Below, piece by piece: positions 1 to 9,076 of a stretch of 64,000 bases of DNA. Numbering within the stretch: position 1 is the first letter of the stretch; each line of letters starts with the position of its first letter. The position numbers were made by a program, and so were the translations under genes. This stretch comes from 66-474 sp964489055 (GTDB lineage: Bacteria > Pseudomonadota > Gammaproteobacteria > Xanthomonadales > Rhodanobacteraceae), in NCBI GenBank assembly GCA_964489055.1, contig CAZAXF010000008.1, forward strand, positions 9,006 to 73,005, written 5' to 3'. Under the pieces are notes generated by a model. It was not told where the DNA came from, did not search any database, and saw nothing but the letters and a program-made list of their open reading frames with translations.

Positions 1-321
1 AGATGCCCGAGTCTAGCCGGCATTCCCCGTCGCCTCACTTCCGGGGACACACGAGTACGAATTGGCAGGGCGAGAGCTTCCGTTGGTTGTCGCCTGGCCC
101 AAAATGGCCGGCTTCGGAGCCGGGCTCGGCGCCTGCGGATGCACGCGCAGGCTTTCGTTCCACGTCCGTAGGCCAACCTGACAGCGCCCGATACACCGCC
201 GTGGCCGGCCGTCGGAGGTCGGCATCCGGCCACTCTCGGCCAACAAGGGACATTCGGGGTGCCAACCGTTTTGCCATGAAGCAGTCGTTGCCGCCGGCGA
301 ACCAGAACCAAAAAAGGTCCG
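1..321. other. Upstream region without a recognisable gene
   Basis: Open frames exist on both strands here, but their translations are rich in Arg, Ser and Pro, lack any motif I recognise and overlap one another antisense, so I call none of them. The region lies ahead of the putative activator site and sigma-54 promoter of the permease pair. It may hold the end of an upstream unit that lies outside the window. Confidence 0.5.
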
Positions 322-350
322 AAGTGTCCGGAAACTGTCCGCGGACACTT
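322..350. promoter_or_regulatory. Dyad, putative upstream activator site
   Basis: A perfect inverted repeat AAGTGTCCG / CGGACACTT (322-330 and 342-350) encloses a second perfect 12-bp palindrome, TGTCCGCGGACA (336-347). The result is three TGTCCG half-sites. It lies about 60 bp upstream of a -24/-12 promoter, at a distance usual for a sigma-54 enhancer-binding protein. The binding function is inferred from symmetry and position; the cognate regulator is not in the window. Confidence 0.6.
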
Positions 351-408
351 TTCCCAAAATGCGACACAGGCAAGTGATTGATGTGTGGATAGAAATTTTA
401 ATGCAGGT

Positions 409-427
409 GCTGGCGCGCAAAATGCTT
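409..427 (+). promoter_or_regulatory. Sigma-54 (RpoN) -24/-12 promoter
   Basis: TGGCGCGCAAAATGCT (411-426) has the invariant GG (412-413) and GC (424-425) exactly 10 bp apart and agrees well with the TGGCAC-N5-TTGCW consensus. Transcription would begin near 437, leaving a leader of about 40 nt before the permease start codon at 477. With the dyad upstream, this suggests activator-dependent, inducible expression of the permease pair. Confidence 0.65.
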
Positions 428-476
428 TTATCTACACGTGCATCGCCACCGTGTGGCAGAGAGGAGCAAGTACCCG

Positions 477-1781
477 ATGTTTGGTTACTACGTCAGCCTC
501 GCGTTGCGCAGTTTCAAGCGCAACAAGGCGATCACACCACTGATGGTGCTGGTACTCGGGCTTGGCATTGGTGCATTTATCACGACGTTGACCGTCGTCA
601 AGCTGCTGTCCGGTGATCCGCTGCCGCAGAAAAGCGCACGGATTTTTACGCCCGAACTCAACCCGTTGACTGCGCAGGCTTCCGCGGTTGCCGGTCCTGC
701 CCCTCAGGGCAACCTCGTCACCTATAGGGACGCCATGAACCTGTTGCGCGGCCACAAGGCACAGCGGCAGGCGGCGATGGCACTGACGCGTGTGAAGATT
801 TCTCCGCAGGAGCCCAACCAGAGCCCGTTCTTCAACAACGGCGTCATGACCACCGCCGACTTCTTCGCGATGTTCGACGTGCCGTTCCGGTACGGCGGCA
901 GTTGGAGCGCACAGGCTGGTCAGGACGCGGCGCGGTTAGCCGTAATCGGGCGGCAACTGAATGACAAGGTGTTCGGTGGCCGCAACAGCGTTGGCCAGAC
1001 AATACGCATCAACGATCACGACTACCGCATCATCGGCGTGCTGCGGCAGTGGGCCCCACAGCCACGCTTCTATTCTGTGAATCTGAGTCAGGGAAGCAGC
1101 TACGGCAACGGTGATGCAGTCTTCATCCCGTTGGGCGCCGCACTCGCGGACAGGATGAGGCCGGAAACCGTCAATTGCTTCGGTAACCCCACGAACAATC
1201 TCAAAACCGACCCGTGCGCGTGGTTGAGCGTGTGGGTCGAGTTCGCCCACCCAACGGATGCCAAAGCGTACAAGACATTCCTGGCCAACTACGTCGATGC
1301 GCAGGTCTCAGCAGGGCGGTTTCACCTGCGCCAGCAATGGCTGCCCAATCTGACGGGCTTCCTGTCGCAGCAGCAGGTAGTGCCGGATGATGCTCGCCTC
1401 GAAGCGTACCTTGCGTTTGGGTTCCTGCTGATCTGCATCGTCGGCACCGTCGGCCTCCTGTTGGCGAAGTGCCTGGGGCGCTCGCACGAGGTCGGGGTTC
1501 GACGTGCGATGGGAGCGAGTCGGGCAGCGATTTTCGCGCAGTTCATCATTGAATCGGCAATGGTCGGGGTGGCTGGGGGAGTGCTGGGTTTGGCATTCGC
1601 GGAATTCGGGCTTTGGCAAGTCCGCCACCAGCCGGCGCAGTACGCGCATTTGGCGCATCTCGATCCCGCGATGTTCGGTATGACGTTCGTTGTTGCGGTT
1701 GTCGCGAGCCTGATTGCTGGTGTGCTTCCGGCGTGGCGCGCCTGCACTGTCGCCCCGGCCCCCCAGCTCCAGTCAATCTGA
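477..1781 (+). CDS. FtsX/MacB-family ABC transporter permease (first of pair)
   Basis: This 434-residue inner-membrane protein has the MacB/LolC-type plan: one N-terminal membrane helix (about 18-43), a large periplasmic MacB_PCD-like domain, then three C-terminal helices (about 311-332, 355-380 and 396-418). The cytoplasmic turn HEVGVRRAMGAS is the usual FtsX motif, and GVLPAWRA precedes the end. The ATG at 477 was chosen because GAGAGGAG lies just upstream; an earlier in-frame ATG has no such site. Such permeases work with a MacB-type ATPase and an RND-type adaptor to export peptides or other small molecules, but neither partner lies between the promoter and this gene. The substrate is unknown. 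Confidence 0.85.
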   Translation: MFGYYVSLALRSFKRNKAITPLMVLVLGLGIGAFITTLTVVKLLSGDPLPQKSARIFTPELNPLTAQASAVAGPAPQGNLVTYRDAMNLLRGHKAQRQAAMALTRVKISPQEPNQSPFFNNGVMTTADFFAMFDVPFRYGGSWSAQAGQDAARLAVIGRQLNDKVFGGRNSVGQTIRINDHDYRIIGVLRQWAPQPRFYSVNLSQGSSYGNGDAVFIPLGAALADRMRPETVNCFGNPTNNLKTDPCAWLSVWVEFAHPTDAKAYKTFLANYVDAQVSAGRFHLRQQWLPNLTGFLSQQQVVPDDARLEAYLAFGFLLICIVGTVGLLLAKCLGRSHEVGVRRAMGASRAAIFAQFIIESAMVGVAGGVLGLAFAEFGLWQVRHQPAQYAHLAHLDPAMFGMTFVVAVVASLIAGVLPAWRACTVAPAPQLQSI

Positions 1782-1791
1782 GGAGATTTTC

Positions 1792-3030
1792 ATGGAAATC
1801 CGACCCGTCCTTGCTGCGCTGCGAAAGCACAAGATTCCGGCCACGCTGATCGTGCTGGAAATCGCATTGGCGTGCGCCGTGCTGTGCAACGCCGTGTTCA
1901 TGATGGGTCACCGCGTCGGCGAAATGCGTATCCAGAACGCGATCGATCAGAACGGCATCGTCAGCATCAGTGTCAGCGGCATCAGCTCGAAACGTGCCAA
2001 CGGGGACATTCCGGGCAATCTGGCAGCCTTGCGTGAAATCCATGGCGTGACCGCCGCTACCGCCATCAACATGGTGCCGCTGTCGAACGGCCCCATGATG
2101 GCCAATTCCGCCGGGGCATCGCCAAAGCTCACTTCCAAGGGCAGCCAGATGGTTGCGCCCTACGCCTTTACAAGTGGCGGTCCGGCGGCTTTGGGGCTTC
2201 ACCTGTTGAGGGGCAGGTTCTTCAACGCCGAAGAGTACGCGGGTGGCTCAGTCGACGACACTGGAACGCCTACGAGCCATGTGGTGGTGATTACGCAACA
2301 TTTGGCGCACCGCCTGTGGCCCGGCCAGAACGCGCTCGGCAAGCAACTCTATTTCAGTCCGACTGCGCACTACACAGTGGTTGGCGTCGTCGCCAATGTC
2401 CTGCTGCCCGCGGAGATCAATGGCCCTGCCAACTTCGCCAACGCCACGTTCTTTCCCGCCAGTTCAGCTGAGGACGTTTTGGGAATGCGCAACTACATAG
2501 TGCGCACCGCGCCGCAGAACCGTGAACGTGCCTTGCGCAGCGCGGTGGCAAAACTACGGGCCGCGTCGCCCGACGCCGTCGTGAGGGGTCAAACCTTTAC
2601 CCAGATCCGCGACGAGTACTTTGCAAATATGCGCAGCGTGGTGTGGATACTGGCGCAGGTGTGCATCGTGATGCTGTTGGTGACGGCCTTCAGCATCGTC
2701 GGGCTTACCAGCTTTTGGGTAGGCCAACGGCGTCGTCACATCGGTATCCGCCGCGCGCTGGGCGCACGACGCATCCAGATTGCGCAGTACTTCCAGGCCG
2801 AGAATCTCCTGTTGAGCACGGCAGGCGTTATCGCCGGGATGATTCTGGCGTACGCCGCCAATCTGTACCTGATGCAGCATTACCAACTGGACCGGATGCC
2901 CTGGTATTACCTGCCGGTGGGCGCAGTCGCGCTGTGGCTGATCGGGCAACTGGCGGTGCTGGGCCCGGCCGTGCGCGCGTCTCGTGTGCCGCCAGTGGTT
3001 GCGATGCGCAGCATGTCAAAACGCGTTTGA
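1792..3030 (+). CDS. FtsX/MacB-family ABC transporter permease (second of pair)
   Basis: This 412-residue paralogue of the preceding permease has the same topology: a first helix near residues 17-40, a periplasmic domain, and three C-terminal helices. RRRHIGIRRALGARR is its FtsX motif and AVRASRVPPVVAMRS its end. Its Shine-Dalgarno sequence AGGAG (1781-1785) overlaps the stop codon of the first permease, so the two are translationally coupled and probably form a heterodimer. No ATP-binding subunit follows; a hairpin and then an unrelated amidohydrolase gene come next. The pair therefore appears to rely on an ATPase encoded elsewhere. Confidence 0.85.
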   Translation: MEIRPVLAALRKHKIPATLIVLEIALACAVLCNAVFMMGHRVGEMRIQNAIDQNGIVSISVSGISSKRANGDIPGNLAALREIHGVTAATAINMVPLSNGPMMANSAGASPKLTSKGSQMVAPYAFTSGGPAALGLHLLRGRFFNAEEYAGGSVDDTGTPTSHVVVITQHLAHRLWPGQNALGKQLYFSPTAHYTVVGVVANVLLPAEINGPANFANATFFPASSAEDVLGMRNYIVRTAPQNRERALRSAVAKLRAASPDAVVRGQTFTQIRDEYFANMRSVVWILAQVCIVMLLVTAFSIVGLTSFWVGQRRRHIGIRRALGARRIQIAQYFQAENLLLSTAGVIAGMILAYAANLYLMQHYQLDRMPWYYLPVGAVALWLIGQLAVLGPAVRASRVPPVVAMRSMSKRV

Positions 3031-3044
3031 GGCAACCGGCCTCA

Positions 3045-3070
3045 TTGCGGGCCTTGATTAATGCCCGCAA
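3045..3070 (+). terminator. Hairpin after permease pair
   Basis: A perfect 8-bp stem, TTGCGGGC / GCCCGCAA (3045-3052 and 3063-3070), with a 10-nt AT-rich loop begins 14 nt after the second permease stop codon. There is no T tract, so termination is inferred only from position. The rest of the gap to 3359 shows no gene. Confidence 0.4.
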
Positions 3071-3359
3071 CGGATCGATTCTTGCCGTGCCGGTTGCCGC
3101 GATCGGCCCAACCAGGCGCCCGCAGATCGCCATCTGTAGCCGGCTGCGGCATGCGTCGACGGTTCATTTCATGGCGCGCGAGTGCCGTTCGTGGCAGGTC
3201 TTGCTGCCGGTCATGCGGTCTCATGCTGGTTTGACCACCGTGCTGCCCGAGGTGCCACTGTCATGACGCGCGGCTTCCGGGTACAGTGCGGGGCCCGCGG
3301 CGCCGGACGCCGCGGACCCGACTTCGACACGCAACGCGAGCCGTCATCCGGGAGCCGAC

Positions 3360-4784
3360 ATGAAACTTGTACCCATCGCCGCCAGCGCGCTCGCGCTGAC
3401 GGCTTTCGCGGCAGGCGCCGCCGCACCGCCGCCGGCGGAATTTCCGCCCGACGCCTTCCCTTCGACCTACCGGCCGCTGCCCTCGCAGCCCACGCTGATC
3501 CGGCACGCGACGATCTTCACCGGCGCCGGCGAGCGCATCGACGACGGCGCGTTGCTGATGCGGGACGGCAGGATCGTGGCGGTGGGGCGCGGGGTCGCGG
3601 CGCCGGCCGGTGCGGTGGTGATCGACGCCAGGGGCAAGTACGTGACGCCGGGCATCGTCGACGTGCACTCGCACCTGGGCGTGTATCCCTCGCCGGGTGT
3701 CAGCGCCACCGCGAACGGCAACGAGATGACCCACCCGACCACGCCGCAGGTGTCGGCCGAACACTCGGTGTGGCCGCAGGACCCGGGCTTCGACACCGCG
3801 CGTGCCGGCGGCGTCACCACGCTGGAGATCCTGCCCGGCTCGGGCAACCTGATCGGCGGGCGCGGCGTGGTGTTGAAGAACATCCCGGCGCTCACCGTGC
3901 AGGCGATGAAGTTTCCGGATGCGCCCTACGGCTTGAAGATGGCGTGCGGCGAGAACCCGATGCGCGTGTACGGCAGCCGCAACCAGTTTCCCTCCACGCT
4001 GATGGGTGACGTCGCGGGCTACCGGCAGGCCTTCGCCGACGCGCAGGCCTACGACCGCGCCTGGAAGGCATGGCAGGCCAAGCGCGAGGCCAAGGGCAGC
4101 GCCGAGGCCGGCGCGCCGCCCAAGCGCGACCTCGGCATGGAAACCCTGGCGATGGTGCTGGACGGCCGCATCCGGGTGCAGATGCACTGCTACCGTTCCG
4201 ACGAAATGGCGGCGCTGCTGGACGTGGCGCGGGAATTCGGCTTCCACATCGCCGCCTTCCACCACGCGGTCGAGGCCTACAAGATCCCGCGCGTGCTGGC
4301 CGATGCCGGCACCTGCGCCGCGGTCTGGGCCGACTGGTGGGGCTTCAAGATGGAGGCTTGGGACGGCATCCGCGCCAATCTCGCGATGGTCGACGCCGGC
4401 GGCGCCTGCGCGCTGATCCATTCCGACGACGCGAACGGCGTCCAGCGCCTCAACCAGGAAGTCGCCAAGGCGCTGGCCGCGGGGCGCCGCGCCGGGCTCG
4501 ACATCAGCGACGCCCACGCGGTGTCCTGGATGACCCTGAACCCGGCGCGGGCGCTCGGGCTGGGCGATCGCATCGGCTCGCTGGCGGCGGGCAAGAACGC
4601 CGACGTCGTGATCTGGAGCGGCCATCCGTTCAGCGTTTACACCCACGCCGACAAGGTGTTCCTCGATGGCGCGCTGGTGTACGACCGCGCCGACCCGAAG
4701 CGGCAGGCGCAGTCGGACTTCATGCTGGGCAGCTCGATCGGGACCGCGCCCGGCGCGGCCGGCACCACGGAGGACGCGCCATGA
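3360..4784 (+). CDS. Exported amidohydrolase, intact metal site
   Basis: This 474-residue periplasmic hydrolase belongs to the amidohydrolase superfamily (imidazolonepropionase/prolidase-like). A signal peptide (about 1-21, ending AAGAAA) precedes a TIM barrel carrying the metal ligands: the HxH pair His103/His105 in DVHSHLG, a candidate carboxylated Lys193, His276, His301 or His302, and Asp356 in IHSDDAN. GGGAG lies upstream of the ATG. Its stop overlaps the start of the next gene (ATGA), so both are made together. Members hydrolyse cyclic amides, dipeptides or similar bonds; the substrate cannot be told from sequence. Confidence 0.85.
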   Translation: MKLVPIAASALALTAFAAGAAAPPPAEFPPDAFPSTYRPLPSQPTLIRHATIFTGAGERIDDGALLMRDGRIVAVGRGVAAPAGAVVIDARGKYVTPGIVDVHSHLGVYPSPGVSATANGNEMTHPTTPQVSAEHSVWPQDPGFDTARAGGVTTLEILPGSGNLIGGRGVVLKNIPALTVQAMKFPDAPYGLKMACGENPMRVYGSRNQFPSTLMGDVAGYRQAFADAQAYDRAWKAWQAKREAKGSAEAGAPPKRDLGMETLAMVLDGRIRVQMHCYRSDEMAALLDVAREFGFHIAAFHHAVEAYKIPRVLADAGTCAAVWADWWGFKMEAWDGIRANLAMVDAGGACALIHSDDANGVQRLNQEVAKALAAGRRAGLDISDAHAVSWMTLNPARALGLGDRIGSLAAGKNADVVIWSGHPFSVYTHADKVFLDGALVYDRADPKRQAQSDFMLGSSIGTAPGAAGTTEDAP

Positions 4785-6157
4785 GGACGCTCGCGATCCT
4801 GCTGCTGGCGGTGCTGTGCGCCGCGTGCAGCCCAACAGGCGAACAGACCGCCGCGCCGGCCAGCGGCGGCACCGCACGCGCGTCCGCGGATGGCGGCAAG
4901 GCGATCGCCATCACCGGCGGCACCGTGTACACGCTGGGCGCGGCCGGCAAGCTCGAGAATGCCACGGTGCTGATCCGCGATCGCCGGATTGTCGCGGTCG
5001 GCGCCGATGTCGCCGTTCCCGACGATGCCGAACGCATCGACGCGAGCGGCAAGGTGGTGACGCCGGGCATCTTCGATCCCGAGAGCCAGTTCGGGGTCGT
5101 CGAGGTGAGCCAGGTGAAGGAAACCCGCGATGCCTCGGCCGGTGATTCGCGCTTCAGCGCCGCCTTCGACGTCGCCAGCGCGATCAACCCGCGCTCGGTG
5201 CTGATCCCGGTGAACCGCATCGCCGGCGTCACCCGCGCGATGGTGGCGCCGATGCCGGGCAACGGCCGCATCATCGCCGGCCGCGGCGCGATCATCGACC
5301 TTGGCGGCGCGGATGGTTTCCTGCAGCGCGATCCCGCTGCGATGTTCGCGGTGCTGGGCGAATCCGGCGCGGAGGAGGCCGGCGGCTCGCGCGCGGCCGC
5401 GCTGCTGGCGCTGCGCGAGGCGCTGCAGGACGCGCGCGACTACGCCGACAACCGCCCGGCCTTCGACCGCAACCAGCGGCGTGCCTACGCCTTGACGCGG
5501 CTGGACCTCGACGCGTTGCAGCCGGTGCTGCAGGGCAAGCTGCCGCTGGTGGTGCACGTGGACCGGGCCAGCGACATCGACGCGGCGCTGGCGCTGGCGC
5601 GCGACTTCGGGCTGAAGCTGGTGGTCTCCGGCGGCGCCGAGGCCTGGCGCGTGGCCGATGCGCTGGCGGCTGCCGGGGTGCCGGTGCTGCTGGATCCGCT
5701 GGAAAACCTGCCGGCGCGCTTCGAGACCCTGGGCGCCACGCTGCAGAACGCCGCGCGCCTGCACGCGGCCGGCGTGCTGATCGCGTTCGCCACCGGCAAT
5801 ACCCACAACGCCCGTAACCTTACCCAGGCGGCGGGCAACGCCGTCGCCAATGGCCTGCCGTGGGACGAGGCCCTCAAGGCGCTGATGCTGAATCCGGCGA
5901 AGATCTACGGCATCGCCGACCGGGTCGGCACGCTGGAAGCGGGCAGGGCCGCCGACGTGGTGGTTTGGAGCGGCGATCCGCTGGAACTGTCCACCTTCGC
6001 CGAACACGTGGTGATCGCCGGCCGCGCGATGCCGATGGAAAGCCGCCAGACCCTGCTGCGCGATCGCTACATGCAGGCCCTGAAGGACGAGGGCGGGCTG
6101 CCGGCCGGCTACATCCATCCGCCATCCGCTGCGGGCGCCGCGCGCGTGGACGACTGA
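4781..6157 (+). CDS. Amidohydrolase-like lipoprotein lacking metal ligands
   Basis: This 458-residue paralogue of the preceding protein begins with a lipoprotein-type signal (LLLAVLCAAC, Cys near residue 18), so it is probably membrane-anchored in the periplasm. The fold landmarks are kept, including GGTVYTLG at the start, VTPGIFDP, and VGTLEAGRAADVVVWSGDP at the end. However, the HxH motif is ESQ (Glu101, Gln103), the candidate Lys region is missing, and the later His and Asp ligands are replaced (VSGGAEAW and FATGNTH). I infer a non-catalytic or altered partner of the upstream enzyme. The start ATG overlaps the upstream stop by 4 nt. Confidence 0.8.
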   Translation: MRTLAILLLAVLCAACSPTGEQTAAPASGGTARASADGGKAIAITGGTVYTLGAAGKLENATVLIRDRRIVAVGADVAVPDDAERIDASGKVVTPGIFDPESQFGVVEVSQVKETRDASAGDSRFSAAFDVASAINPRSVLIPVNRIAGVTRAMVAPMPGNGRIIAGRGAIIDLGGADGFLQRDPAAMFAVLGESGAEEAGGSRAAALLALREALQDARDYADNRPAFDRNQRRAYALTRLDLDALQPVLQGKLPLVVHVDRASDIDAALALARDFGLKLVVSGGAEAWRVADALAAAGVPVLLDPLENLPARFETLGATLQNAARLHAAGVLIAFATGNTHNARNLTQAAGNAVANGLPWDEALKALMLNPAKIYGIADRVGTLEAGRAADVVVWSGDPLELSTFAEHVVIAGRAMPMESRQTLLRDRYMQALKDEGGLPAGYIHPPSAAGAARVDD

Positions 6158-6175
6158 GCGCGCGCGGCGCGGGGC

Positions 6176-7291
6176 TCACTGCGGCGAAGCGCGCAGGGTC
6201 TGTCCGGAATCCGAATGGATCACCAGCTTGCCGGTATCGGTGATGTCGAAGCCGAGGGCGTGGTTCAGGACATCCAGGAACCGTCGTTCCTGCTGGTCCA
6301 GCGCGGGCACGCAGGCCATCAGCGTCGAGGCGATCCTGTCGGTGGCGAGATTCTCGCCGGTCAGTTCATACTGCCCGTGGTAGCGGTTGCAGCCGCCGCT
6401 GCCGGACAATTGCCCGTCGGGATCGAACTGGATCGTGACGTGCGAGCTGTCAATCACGCCGCCGCCGGCGATGTCCTCGACGAGCCAGGTGTGGCCGGTC
6501 AGGAGTGACTTCGGGTCGCCGCCGCAGCCCTGCAGGGTCTCGCCGTCGATCTGCACGGTGACCTTGTCCGGATAGGGCATGCCGGTCATCGAGTCGCGGC
6601 AGATCGCATGGGTGATGTGCGCGTCCAGTCGGTGCGCACCGGTGGATGCGACATACCGCAGGCCGTCGCCGCTCCGGCGCGGCTGCGGCAGCGGCATGCG
6701 CACGTGCTTCCCGCCGTAGCTCCAGTCGAGGCTCATCGCGCCGTCATCGAGGGTCAGCACCCAGCCGGGTTCGTTGCCCCGCGCCTTGTACGGCAGCGCG
6801 AGGGCGGTCGAGGCCCCCGTCCCGGCCCGCACCAGCCACAGCGTGCCGAGGTCATTCACCGGCTTGTCGCGATCGATGATGTGCGCGGTATCGGTCGTCC
6901 ACGACAGCTTTCCGTCCGGGCCGCTGATGGTGCCGCGCAGGCTGTACCGGTGGTTCGGCTGCAGGTTTGCCCTGGGCACCTCGAGCTCGAATGGCAGCGG
7001 AACCTGCCGGCCTTCGGTGTCGATGATCTTGCGGGCCACCATCGGGGCCGCCCGATCGGCGACGGAGGTATCCACGAGGGTCACCTGCGCCCGGGCGTGC
7101 GGCGGCAACGCGATCCGTTCGCGATAGGCCAGTTGGCCCTTGATGGTCACGCGAGGGGTATCGATGGCGGGTAGCTGCGGCCGCGGGCTGACCTGGGTGC
7201 AGGCGGCAAGGCCCGCCGTGAGAATCAGCGCGCTGACCGCCCGCGCTGGAAGCTGGAGTTTGCGTCTGGCTTGGTGCGTTGAAGGTTGCAT
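6176..7291 (-). CDS. Lipoprotein with YbaY/YscW-like, COG3650-like and META domains
   Basis: This 371-residue predicted lipoprotein has a lipobox LAAC at the end of its signal sequence. Three regions follow: a YbaY/YscW-type beta domain (about 45-145, beginning near KGQLAYRERIALP), a COG3650-like region (ARGNEPGW to LQGCGG), and a C-terminal META/HslJ domain (TGHTWLVEDIAGG, then SGSGGCNRYHG and ASTLMACV). META domains occur in heat-shock and stress lipoproteins. The ATG at 7291 was preferred over an upstream one because AAGGAG lies ahead of it. It is convergent with the amidohydrolase pair. Its function is unknown beyond likely envelope stress or quality control. Confidence 0.75.
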   Translation of the reverse strand: MQPSTHQARRKLQLPARAVSALILTAGLAACTQVSPRPQLPAIDTPRVTIKGQLAYRERIALPPHARAQVTLVDTSVADRAAPMVARKIIDTEGRQVPLPFELEVPRANLQPNHRYSLRGTISGPDGKLSWTTDTAHIIDRDKPVNDLGTLWLVRAGTGASTALALPYKARGNEPGWVLTLDDGAMSLDWSYGGKHVRMPLPQPRRSGDGLRYVASTGAHRLDAHITHAICRDSMTGMPYPDKVTVQIDGETLQGCGGDPKSLLTGHTWLVEDIAGGGVIDSSHVTIQFDPDGQLSGSGGCNRYHGQYELTGENLATDRIASTLMACVPALDQQERRFLDVLNHALGFDITDTGKLVIHSDSGQTLRASPQ

Positions 7292-7701
7292 CGACACTCC
7301 TTGATCGCGTGTGGAAACTCGTTGTGCCGGAAGACTCCGGCGCAGGAAAACCTTGCGTGCAATGGCGGGTTCGATGGTGGCCGTTTGCATTCACCCCTTT
7401 CGTGCCGGGGAGGGATCGTGATTGCGAGCCCCCGCGTGCGCCGATGCAACAGTCGGGCGTGATATTCCGTTCGCGCCGGGCGCAGCTTGCACAGGCAAGC
7501 GGAGTCGATGCGTCTGGCGACCCGGCTCTTCGGTTCGCTCCTTCGGGGCTTGCCCGGACGTCGCTCGCGGACCATGACCGGAATCACGCCACCGTGTACC
7601 CGTTCGCCCCCGGGTCAGATCCGGGAGCGAACGGGTGTTGCCACGAGGCACCACGCAGGCGCTGCTGCGGGATGCCCGCCCTCATGCATCCGGGCGGGAA
7701 C
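7292..7701. other. Intergenic region with a strong hairpin
   Basis: No gene is supported. A perfect 10-bp stem ACCCGTTCGC / GCGAACGGGT (7598-7607 and 7627-7636) carries an inner CCCGG / CCGGG stem. It lies 66-104 nt beyond the stop of the minus-strand Ntn-hydrolase gene, where it could end that transcript, though no T tract follows. Confidence 0.45.
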
Positions 7702-8769
7702 TCAGAACGGTGCCTGGATCACGTGGAACTTGCTGGTCACGTTCCCCGATAGCGACGTACTGTCGGGATTCAATGCCATCACGGGCGCGCCTGGCGAAAG
7801 GTCGAACTTCATGAGGTCGACCCAGACCAGGTTCGGTGCGGTCGTCAGCTCGAAATAGTAGCGCTTGGCATTGAGGTTCATCACCGTGCGGTACTCGGTG
7901 TTGTAGATGCCGAAGCCCTGGTAGGGCGCACCAAACGGCACCGAGACGTTGCGCGCGATGGCGAGCACGGAGGCGACCGCCTCGCGCTCGCTCGTCGGCT
8001 TGGGCAGCAGCGCCAGGTAATACGACGCCCGCGCGAATCGGTCCGTGGGACTGACATTGCCGGGGATCGGCGTGTTGCTGCTCGGATGCGCGAAATCACC
8101 CTCCTTCTTCATCTTCGCCAGCAATGCGAGTTGCTGGTCGTAGGGGGGATCGTTGGTCATGACCTGGTATTGACGACCATGATGAACGACCAGCTTGCCG
8201 TTGATGTACTCGAGGATGGCCGAATCACCGGAGGCGTCTTCCAAGGCCAGGTGCACCGTGGCCTTGTGCCCGTGCGCCTCGGCCATCACCACCTGGACCT
8301 TCTTGAGCAGGGCCAGTGCCTGGTCGACCGTCGCCGCGTTGTCGAGCACGTACTGCCCCCACAGGCCGGCTTGCACGCCCGGCTTGCTCGGGTCGCGCGG
8401 CCCGAAGTCCGTGTGTTTGAGGTACAGCATGTGCATCGCCAGCCCGGCTTCATTGAAGCCGTCGGCCGTGCCGATGCCGTAGATCGGGGTAACGATGCTG
8501 GCGTATTTGGAGGTCCATTTGGCCGGGTTTACCTTGACAACCGTTTCGGTGCCGACGAGGCCACCGTTACGCTTCATTCCACGCGGAAAGACCACGAGCT
8601 GCGGTTCGGTGGTTTCCGGCCAGTCCATCGTTCTTCCCACCAGGGTTGCCAGGCCGTTGTCGTTCCACAGCACGCGCGTGCAGGCTTCGGCGGTCTGCGA
8701 TATCGCAACGCCGGCGATCAGGACGACCAGCGTGGTGCCCAGGGACATGAAAAGCTTTCGTGTTGTCAT
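7702..8769 (-). CDS. Exported Ntn-hydrolase, choloylglycine hydrolase / penicillin V acylase family
   Basis: This 355-residue member of the linear amide C-N hydrolase family acts on bile-salt amides, penicillin V or N-acyl homoserine lactones in known relatives. An N-terminal signal sequence ends in TAEA, directly before Cys30 (CTRVLWNDNG). Cleavage there would expose the catalytic N-terminal Cys, which is how the periplasmic members mature. Further family marks are GRTMDW (Arg and Asp of the active site), NEAGLAMH and TNDPPYDQQ. The ATG is preceded by AAGGAG. Which amide it cleaves is open; in Xanthomonadales relatives acyl-homoserine-lactone acylase activity is plausible. Confidence 0.85.
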   Translation of the reverse strand: MTTRKLFMSLGTTLVVLIAGVAISQTAEACTRVLWNDNGLATLVGRTMDWPETTEPQLVVFPRGMKRNGGLVGTETVVKVNPAKWTSKYASIVTPIYGIGTADGFNEAGLAMHMLYLKHTDFGPRDPSKPGVQAGLWGQYVLDNAATVDQALALLKKVQVVMAEAHGHKATVHLALEDASGDSAILEYINGKLVVHHGRQYQVMTNDPPYDQQLALLAKMKKEGDFAHPSSNTPIPGNVSPTDRFARASYYLALLPKPTSEREAVASVLAIARNVSVPFGAPYQGFGIYNTEYRTVMNLNAKRYYFELTTAPNLVWVDLMKFDLSPGAPVMALNPDSTSLSGNVTSKFHVIQAPF

Positions 8770-9076
8770 TGGTACATCTCCTTCCGTTGCGCTTGTACGT
8801 TTGGAGTTGTCGGGTGCAGTGGCGCCCCAGTTCCGGGCGACGCACCCGCGTCGTTCTTATCACGCGTCACAGCGGGGAACAAGCGGGAGCCCGGTACAGG
8901 CACCAGGTGCACCACCGCCACCGAACCGTTTGTTGTGCGAGTCGGTGTGGTCCGTCGTATCCGTGCGGTGCGAACGCACGGATGAAGATGCCGCGGCCCG
9001 GCATGGTCGTGCAGGGACACGTGTCCAGATCCACGTGCCGGTTCCTGTGCGCCGCGCGATGGGCGATACTTGTCCG
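8770..9076. other. Divergent intergenic region; -10-like element before helicase
   Basis: No gene is supported. GATACT (9065-9070) lies 6 nt before the helicase ATG at 9077, which would make that mRNA leaderless or nearly so. The spaced -35 region (TTCCTG at 9042-9047) is weak. This is a guess from position and base composition. Confidence 0.3.

Noticed and set aside
3..420. Overlapping open frames of 112-135 codons at the left edge
   Set aside because: They overlap on opposite strands, have Arg/Ser/Pro-rich translations without motifs, and cover the activator site and sigma-54 promoter.
4070..4780. Long in-frame extension upstream of the second amidohydrolase
   Set aside because: The added sequence is an out-of-frame read of the first amidohydrolase; the lipoprotein signal at 4781 marks the real start.
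6176..7390. ATG at 7390 as start of the META-domain lipoprotein
   Set aside because: It would put 33 residues ahead of the lipoprotein signal, and the internal ATG at 7291 has a good AAGGAG.
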